This document shows, piece by piece, positions 59,495 through 64,000 of a DNA stretch of 64,000 nt (position 1 is its first letter; each line of letters starts with the position of its first letter). Under the pieces are notes generated by a model, which was not told the origin of the DNA, made no database searches, and saw only the letters and a program-made list of their open reading frames with translations. Location: NCBI RefSeq assembly GCF_007827595.1, contig NZ_VISR01000016.1, positions 62,001-126,000 of the forward strand, written 5' to 3'. The translations under genes were made by a program, and so were the position numbers. The DNA comes from Streptomyces sp. BK340 (lineage in GTDB: Bacteria > Actinomycetota > Actinomycetes > Streptomycetales > Streptomycetaceae).

Positions 59495-59938
59495 CTACTC
59501 GGCCCGGCCCGGTCCCTTGATCCCGAGGGCCTGGGTCGTCGCCGAGTTCACCAGCAGCACCAGCGCGGCGATCGCCACGACGGCCAGAGCGATGCCCCCC
59601 GGGATGGCCATGCTGTCGGCCTTGAGCAGGTTGTAGGCCACCGGAAGCGCCATGATCTGCGTGATGACGGCGGGGCCACGGCTCCAGCTGCGCCTGAGCA
59701 GCAGACCGCGCGCGGCGAGCAGCGGCAGCAGCGCGAGCACCATCAGGGTGATCCCGCCGGTCACGGCCTGCTGCCGGTCGTCGGGATCGCCCGTGAGTCC
59801 GAGGACGAGGATCCAGACGCCGCCGATCACCAGGGCGGCACCCTCCAGCCCGGCCAGCGCCGCCGCGTACGTCAGCCGGCGCGGGCGGGGCTCGGCGGCT
59901 TCGGTCGTTTCCGGGGCGGATTTCTGCTCACTGCTCAC
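59495..59938 (-). CDS. Four-helix membrane protein of unknown function
   Basis: A 147-residue integral membrane protein: a charged N-terminus, then about four hydrophobic helices (YAAALAGLEGAALVIGG, ITLMVLALLPLLAARGLLL, VITQIMALPVAYNLL, IALAVVAIAALVLLV). GTG 59938 begins MSSEQKSAPE; a GTG at 59959 is possible. It is conserved next to sigH in Streptomyces, as far as I recall. No family or activity is recognised. Confidence 0.75.
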   Translation of the reverse strand: MSSEQKSAPETTEAAEPRPRRLTYAAALAGLEGAALVIGGVWILVLGLTGDPDDRQQAVTGGITLMVLALLPLLAARGLLLRRSWSRGPAVITQIMALPVAYNLLKADSMAIPGGIALAVVAIAALVLLVNSATTQALGIKGPGRAE

Positions 59939-60084
59939 GCCAGAAGCGTAGCCCCGCACCCTACGGCGGCGGCCTCCGCCCCGGGTCCGGTGCGGTGGTG
60001 AGTGTCCAGGCTCACGCCCTCGCCTCTTACCTGATCCCTACCTCGGTCTGGGCCGGGTACCCCCCAGTAGGTACGCTGCCATCC

Positions 60085-61053
60085 ATGCGTGCACTTCTCG
60101 TGGTCAATCCGGCGGCAACCACCACAAGCGCACGCAGGCGTGACGTGCTGATCCACGCACTCGCCAGCGAGATGAAGCTGGAGGCGGTCACCACCGAGTA
60201 CCGCGGCCACGCGCGCGACCTGGGCCGGCAGGCCGCGGAGAGCGACGACATCGACCTGGTCGTGGCCCTCGGCGGCGACGGCACCGTCAACGAGGTCGTC
60301 AACGGCCTGCTGCACGACGGCCCCGACCCGGACCGCCTGCCCGGCCTCGCCGTGGTCCCCGGCGGCTCCACCAACGTCTTCGCCCGCGCCCTGGGCCTGC
60401 CCAACGATCCCGTCGAGGCCACCGGCGCCCTGCTGGACGCGCTGCGCGACGGAACCGAGCGGGTCGTCGGGCTCGGCCTGACCTCGGGCACGCCCGGCAC
60501 CGAGGACGAGGCGGTGCCGGACCGCTGGTTCACCTTCAACGCCGGGCTCGGCTTCGACGCGGGTGTGGTCGGCCGGGTCGAGCAGCAGCGTGAGCGCGGC
60601 AAGAAGTCGACCCACGCGCTGTACGTGCGACAGGTGGTCCGGCAGTTCCTCGGCGAGCAGCACCGCCGGCACGGCGCGATCACTCTGGAGCGCCCCGGCG
60701 CCGACCCGATCACCGATCTTGTTGTCGCCATAGTCTCGAACACGTCGCCTTGGACGTATCTCGGCAATCGCCCGATGTACACGTCACCTAAGGCGTCGTT
60801 CGATACAGGCATCGACGTGCTCGGTCTCAGCCGTCTGTCGACGGCCGCGGTTGCCCGGTATGGCACGCAGTTGCTCACTTCGTCCCCCGAGCGCGGACCC
60901 CATGGCAGGCATACGGTCTCACTGCACGACATGGACCAGTTCACCTTGCATTCGAAGGCCCCCCTGCCCCTTCAGATGGACGGCGACCACCTCGGACTGC
61001 GTACGAGCGTGACGTTCACAGGCGTACGCCGCGCACTGCGTGTGATTGTGTGA
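60085..61053 (+). CDS. Diacylglycerol/lipid kinase family protein
   Basis: A 322-residue kinase of the DAGK-catalytic fold: MRALLVVNPAATTTS at the start, VVALGGDGTVNEVVNGL with the GGDGT ATP site, and VVPGGSTNVFARALGLP. It probably phosphorylates a lipid such as diacylglycerol or a sphingoid-type base. ATG 60085 has no ribosome site, and a TAGGTA -10-like element lies 11 bases upstream, so the message is probably leaderless. It stands alone before wblE. Confidence 0.9.
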   Translation: MRALLVVNPAATTTSARRRDVLIHALASEMKLEAVTTEYRGHARDLGRQAAESDDIDLVVALGGDGTVNEVVNGLLHDGPDPDRLPGLAVVPGGSTNVFARALGLPNDPVEATGALLDALRDGTERVVGLGLTSGTPGTEDEAVPDRWFTFNAGLGFDAGVVGRVEQQRERGKKSTHALYVRQVVRQFLGEQHRRHGAITLERPGADPITDLVVAIVSNTSPWTYLGNRPMYTSPKASFDTGIDVLGLSRLSTAAVARYGTQLLTSSPERGPHGRHTVSLHDMDQFTLHSKAPLPLQMDGDHLGLRTSVTFTGVRRALRVIV

Positions 61054-61324
61054 GCGGAACGGGCCAAAGTCCTTTCACTCGAACGTTTAGGCCAGGATCC
61101 ACCCCATGGAAGTACGGCTGTGACCCAGTCGACACCGAGGAATCAAAAAAAACTTTTCGGAAGGGGTTGTATCCGTCGCTGAGGTTTGCGAGTCTCTACG
61201 TGGCGATCGGGACGGCCCGCAACACCGGCCTCCACTGATCACCAGAACCCCTCTTCAAACCAAGGACCACGCCGGGGAACACTCGGCGGTCGGCCCTTCA
61301 CTTGTTGAGGGATTCGTGAAAGCG

Positions 61325-61353
61325 TTCACATTCACAAGCAACTTGCATGTAAT
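61325..61353 (+). promoter_or_regulatory. Candidate promoter of wblE
   Basis: TTCACA at 61325 and TGTAAT at 61348 with a 17-base spacer, followed by AAGGAGAGG before the ATG, gives a short leader. A GTGAA-N4-TTCAC inverted repeat (61316-61329) overlaps the -35 element. The rest of the 320-base gap from 61054 shows only an A-rich patch near 61145. Confidence 0.5.
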
Positions 61354-61373
61354 ACCAAGGAGAGGTAGCAGCC

Positions 61374-61631
61374 ATGGACTGGCGTCACAACGCCGTTTGC
61401 CGCGAGGAAGACCCCGAGCTCTTCTTCCCCATCGGCAACACCGGTCCTGCGCTGCTGCAGATCGAGGAAGCCAAGGCCGTCTGCCGTCGCTGCCCCGTCA
61501 TGGAGCAGTGCCTGCAGTGGGCGCTCGAGTCCGGCCAGGACTCCGGCGTCTGGGGTGGTCTCAGCGAGGACGAGCGCCGCGCCATGAAGCGCCGCGCCGC
61601 CCGCAACCGGGCCCGTCAGGCCTCCGCCTGA
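61374..61631 (+). CDS. wblE: WhiB-like iron-sulfur protein WblE
   Basis: An 85-residue WhiB-family protein with the four Cys ligands of the 4Fe-4S cluster: Cys9, Cys37, Cys40 (KAVCRRCPVMEQC) and Cys46, then the GVWGGLSEDERR turn. The basic C-terminal tail is short. It matches Streptomyces WblE, which lies beside sigH in the Streptomyces chromosome. ATG 61374 follows AAGGAGAGG. The cluster senses redox and acts as a transcription factor with the principal sigma factor. It is essential or nearly so in related species. Confidence 0.95.
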   Translation: MDWRHNAVCREEDPELFFPIGNTGPALLQIEEAKAVCRRCPVMEQCLQWALESGQDSGVWGGLSEDERRAMKRRAARNRARQASA

Positions 61632-61758
61632 CAGTCCCACCCCTGCTGACAGCCTGAGCTTGGCGGCGCGTACAGCGAGTACGCATCTCCCGCCCCCGAG
61701 CCGCAGCGCGCAGTACCCCCGATGCGCTTAGCGACAAGCGGAGCAGCAACGAGCTTTA

Positions 61759-61787
61759 AGCCCCGGGCCACTTGGTGGCCCGGGGCT
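61759..61787. terminator. Strong hairpin between wblE and the sensor kinase
   Basis: A 13-base perfect inverted repeat (61759-61771 with 61775-61787) with a three-base loop, between two converging genes. Confidence 0.85.
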
Positions 61788-61831
61788 CAATGCTGTTCGG
61801 GGCACTACAGGCCAGGCCTGCCGGGCAGTTC

Positions 61832-63298
61832 CTACTTCTGCGAGCGCACCGGAATGTCCAGGATGACCTGTGTGCCCCGCTCCGGCGCCGGGACCATGTC
61901 GAAGGTGCCGCCCAACTCGCCCTCCACCAGCGTCCGTACGATCTGCAGACCCAGGTTGCCCGCCGTCTGCGGATCGAAGCCCTCGGGCAGGCCGACGCCG
62001 TCGTCCTGGACGGTGACGAGGAGGCGGGCCTCCTTGGTGGTGCCCCCGCGGACCGCGGAGACCTCGACCGTGCCGGTGTCGCCCTCGCGGAAGCCGTGCT
62101 CCAGCGCGTTCTGCAGGATCTCGGTGAGAACCATCGACAGCGGGGTGGCGACCTCGGCGTCGAGGATCCCGAAGCGTCCGCTGCGCCGGCCGGCCACCTT
62201 GCCCGGCGAGATCTCGGCGACCATGGCGAGGACCCGGTCGGCGATGTCGTCGAACTCCACCCGCTCGTCCAGGTTCTGGGAGAGCGTCTCGTGCACGATC
62301 GCGATCGAGCCGACCCGTCGCACGGCCTCCTCCAGGGCCTCCCGGCCGCGCTCGGACCCGATGCGCCGGGCCTGCAGCCGCAGCAGCGCCGCGACGGTCT
62401 GCAGGTTGTTCTTCACCCGGTGGTGGATCTCCCGGATGGTCGCGTCCTTCGTGATCAACTCGCGCTCGCGGCGGCGGAGTTCGGTGACGTCCCGCAGCAG
62501 CACCAGGGAACCGATACGGGTGCCCTTGGGTTTGAGCGGGATGGCCCGGAACTGGATCACCCCGTCGTTCGCCTCGATCTCGAACTCGCGCGGCGCCCAG
62601 CCGCTGGCCACCTTGGCGAGCGCCTCGTCCACCGGACCCCGGGTCGGGGCGAGTTCGGCCGTGGTCTGCCCCAGGTGCTGGCCGACCAGGTCGGCGGCGA
62701 GGCCGAGGTGGTGGTAGGCGGAGAGGGCGTTCGGGGAGGCGTACTGGACGATGCCGTCGGCGTCCAGCCGGATCAGGCCGTCGCCGACACGCGGGGAGGC
62801 GTCCATGTCGACCTGCTGGCCGGGGAAGGGGAAGGCGCCGGCCGCGATCATCTGCGCGAGGTCCGAGGCGCTCTGGAGGTAGGTCAGTTCGAGGCGGCTC
62901 GGGGTGCGGACGGTGAGCAGGTTGGTGTTGCGGGCGATGACGCCGAGGACACGGCCCTCACGCCGTACGGGGATCGACTCGACCCGGACGGGGACCTCTT
63001 CGCGCCATTCCGGGTCCCCCTCGCGCACGATCCGGCCCTCGTCCAGCGCCGCGTCCAGCATGGGCCGCCGGCCGCGCGGGACCAGGTGGCCGACCATGTC
63101 GTCCTGGTAGGAGGTCGGGCCGGTGTTGGGGCGCATCTGGGCGACCGAGACGTACCGCGTGCCGTCGCGGGTGGGGACCCACAGGACCAGGTCGGCGAAG
63201 GAGAGGTCGGAGAGCAGCTGCCACTCCGAGACCAGCAGGTGGAGCCACTCGAGGTCGGAGTCACCGAGGGCCGTGTGCTGGCGTACGAGTTCGTTCAT
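61832..63298 (-). CDS. PdtaS-like sensor histidine kinase (HisKA_2)
   Basis: A 488-residue soluble histidine kinase. It has an N-terminal GAF-type domain (about 15-140), a PAS domain (about 165-275; LIRLDADGIVQYASPNALSAY), a HisKA_2 dimer (IREIHHRVKNNLQTVAALLRL, phospho-His in IHHRVKNN) and HATPase_c (ILQNALEHGF, DDGVGLPEGF, LGLQIVRTLVEG). This is the layout of PdtaS, which phosphorylates the RNA-binding ANTAR protein PdtaR. No regulator is adjacent. ATG 63298 lacks a clear ribosome site; GTG 63304 is nearly equivalent. Confidence 0.93.
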   Translation of the reverse strand: MNELVRQHTALGDSDLEWLHLLVSEWQLLSDLSFADLVLWVPTRDGTRYVSVAQMRPNTGPTSYQDDMVGHLVPRGRRPMLDAALDEGRIVREGDPEWREEVPVRVESIPVRREGRVLGVIARNTNLLTVRTPSRLELTYLQSASDLAQMIAAGAFPFPGQQVDMDASPRVGDGLIRLDADGIVQYASPNALSAYHHLGLAADLVGQHLGQTTAELAPTRGPVDEALAKVASGWAPREFEIEANDGVIQFRAIPLKPKGTRIGSLVLLRDVTELRRRERELITKDATIREIHHRVKNNLQTVAALLRLQARRIGSERGREALEEAVRRVGSIAIVHETLSQNLDERVEFDDIADRVLAMVAEISPGKVAGRRSGRFGILDAEVATPLSMVLTEILQNALEHGFREGDTGTVEVSAVRGGTTKEARLLVTVQDDGVGLPEGFDPQTAGNLGLQIVRTLVEGELGGTFDMVPAPERGTQVILDIPVRSQK

Positions 63299-63646
63299 GG
63301 AGGGCACGATGTGAGCGTACCCGGGGCCTGGTGATGGCCGAAAAAACACCCGCGGGCCGCGGCGCCTGGGAGGGACCCTCAACCCTCCCGGCACCGCAGC
63401 CCGGAGCATCATCGGCCGTGGGGTGTGCGGTCCCGGTCGGCCGAAGGTCGAGGAGCCGGTGCAGTCAGGGCAGAGAGCCCCGGTTCCTCGTCCGTCCTCC
63501 TGTGCGGGGAAGACGGAAGCTGTTCAGTTTTCCCTACGATTTTCCCCTACGCATTCTGGACTAGACCACGATGGCGTGTCCATGCGTGTGGGGGTATGCG
63601 TTGGAGTCTGCCGGCACGCGATGCCACGCAGCCTAGCCCGCCCGGG
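63299..63646. other. Intergenic region upstream of the PdtaS-like kinase
   Basis: These 348 bases precede the kinase gene on the minus strand. TTTTCCCTACG at 63528 is followed by TTTTCCCCTACG at 63540, a near-perfect tandem pair in an AT-rich patch. It may mark a promoter or a binding site. I see no RNA gene or hairpin. Confidence 0.45.
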
Positions 63647-64000
63647 TCAGCCACGGGGCCAGATGGCCATGGCAATTTCCGCGAGCGCCTCCAGTTCCGC
63701 CCGGCTCGCGCCGTCCCGGGCCTGCTGGGACATGCCCTGGATCATGGCTCCGGTGTGCCGCGCGAGCGTCGCCGGGTCGGTGCCGGCCGGCAGTCGCCCC
63801 TCGGCCGCGTCGGCCCGGATGCGGGACTCGAGGGCGGCGATGCCCGCGTTGCGCCGTTCCCGCAGCAGTTGCTCGACCTCGGGGCTGGTGCAGTTGGTGG
63901 CCGCGTGGACGACCAGGCAGCCGTAGGGGTGCGCGGGGTCGGTGTACTCGGCGGCGGCCTCGCGCAGCGTGCGTTCGACGGCGGCCCGGGCGGTGGGCTC
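63647..64000 (-). CDS. TetR-family regulator, C-terminal part (truncated by window)
   Basis: The last 117 codons of a gene that starts beyond the right edge. The helical ligand domain shows AAVERTLREAAAEY, HPYGCLVVHAATN, CTSPEVEQLLRERRNAGIAAL and LARHTGAMIQGMSQQARDGA, ending MAIWPRG. This is typical of TetR/AcrR C-terminal domains. The DNA-binding part is outside the window, so the subfamily cannot be named. Confidence 0.8.
   Translation of the reverse strand, partial: EPTARAAVERTLREAAAEYTDPAHPYGCLVVHAATNCTSPEVEQLLRERRNAGIAALESRIRADAAEGRLPAGTDPATLARHTGAMIQGMSQQARDGASRAELEALAEIAMAIWPRG

Noticed and set aside
1..64000. tRNA, rRNA, insertion sequence or prophage
   Set aside because: No cloverleaf, transposase, integrase, terminal inverted repeats or phage structural genes were recognised on either strand.

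Overview
The window is high-GC actinobacterial chromosome, almost certainly Streptomyces. It carries a conservon (cvnA-cvnB-cvnC), Ni superoxide dismutase with its maturation protease, a WhiB-like gene next to a PdtaS-like kinase, the sigma-H/anti-sigma pair, an E2-E1 fused 2-oxoglutarate dehydrogenase and GTG/ATGA-coupled operons. The gene order resembles the core chromosome around sodN, sigH, wblE, lon and kgd in Streptomyces coelicolor. This is recognised from memory and no search was run.

Layout. 1-3631: conservon on the minus strand. 4006-8859: PP2C-like protein, MarR regulator, secreted GH25 muramidase and a PAS-GAF-SpoIIE-HATPase fusion. 8955-11574: two secreted repeat-rich glycine proteins beside a soluble Ser/Thr kinase. 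11712-14138: lon with an HspR-type (HAIR) operator. 14320-18679: DUF4259 protein, rhomboid-like membrane protein, spermidine-synthase-like protein and an OmpR-type two-component pair. 18982-22803: kgd/sucA.

22886-34828 is the most unusual part. Seven genes lie on the minus strand in transcription order: trypsin-co-occurring small protein, trypsin-VMAP-like protein, MoxR ATPase, degenerate vWA (SAV_2336-like) protein, an 81-residue FxsA-like peptide without the FxSxx end, a HExxH peptide-modification enzyme coupled to it, and a TIR-like/NB-ARC/TPR protein of FxsT type. I read it as a vWA-MoxR-VMAP conflict cassette joined to a divergent FxSxx-like peptide-modification module. Function is inferred.

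34947-43240: DUF6104 protein, DUF4097-PadR operon, quinone-oxidoreductase-like dehydrogenase, malic enzyme and a polar amino acid ABC importer. 43314-50972: methyltransferase, CGNR regulator, sodX/sodN (with a probable 3'UTR sRNA), remnants of ppk2 and of a PiT phosphate permease, an AraC/VOC group, small proteins, and a DHFR-like protein divergent from a TetR regulator. 51192-53841: family 2B encapsulin shell followed by a polyprenyl diphosphate synthase, its probable cargo. 54131-57672: amidase, PLP enzyme, Na+/H+ antiporter and UBP-type zinc finger. 57945-59449: anti-sigma factor and sigma-H. 60085-64000: diacylglycerol-kinase-like lipid kinase, wblE, PdtaS-like sensor kinase and a truncated TetR gene.

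Several long hairpins separate the units. No rRNA, tRNA, CRISPR array, insertion sequence or integrase was recognised.
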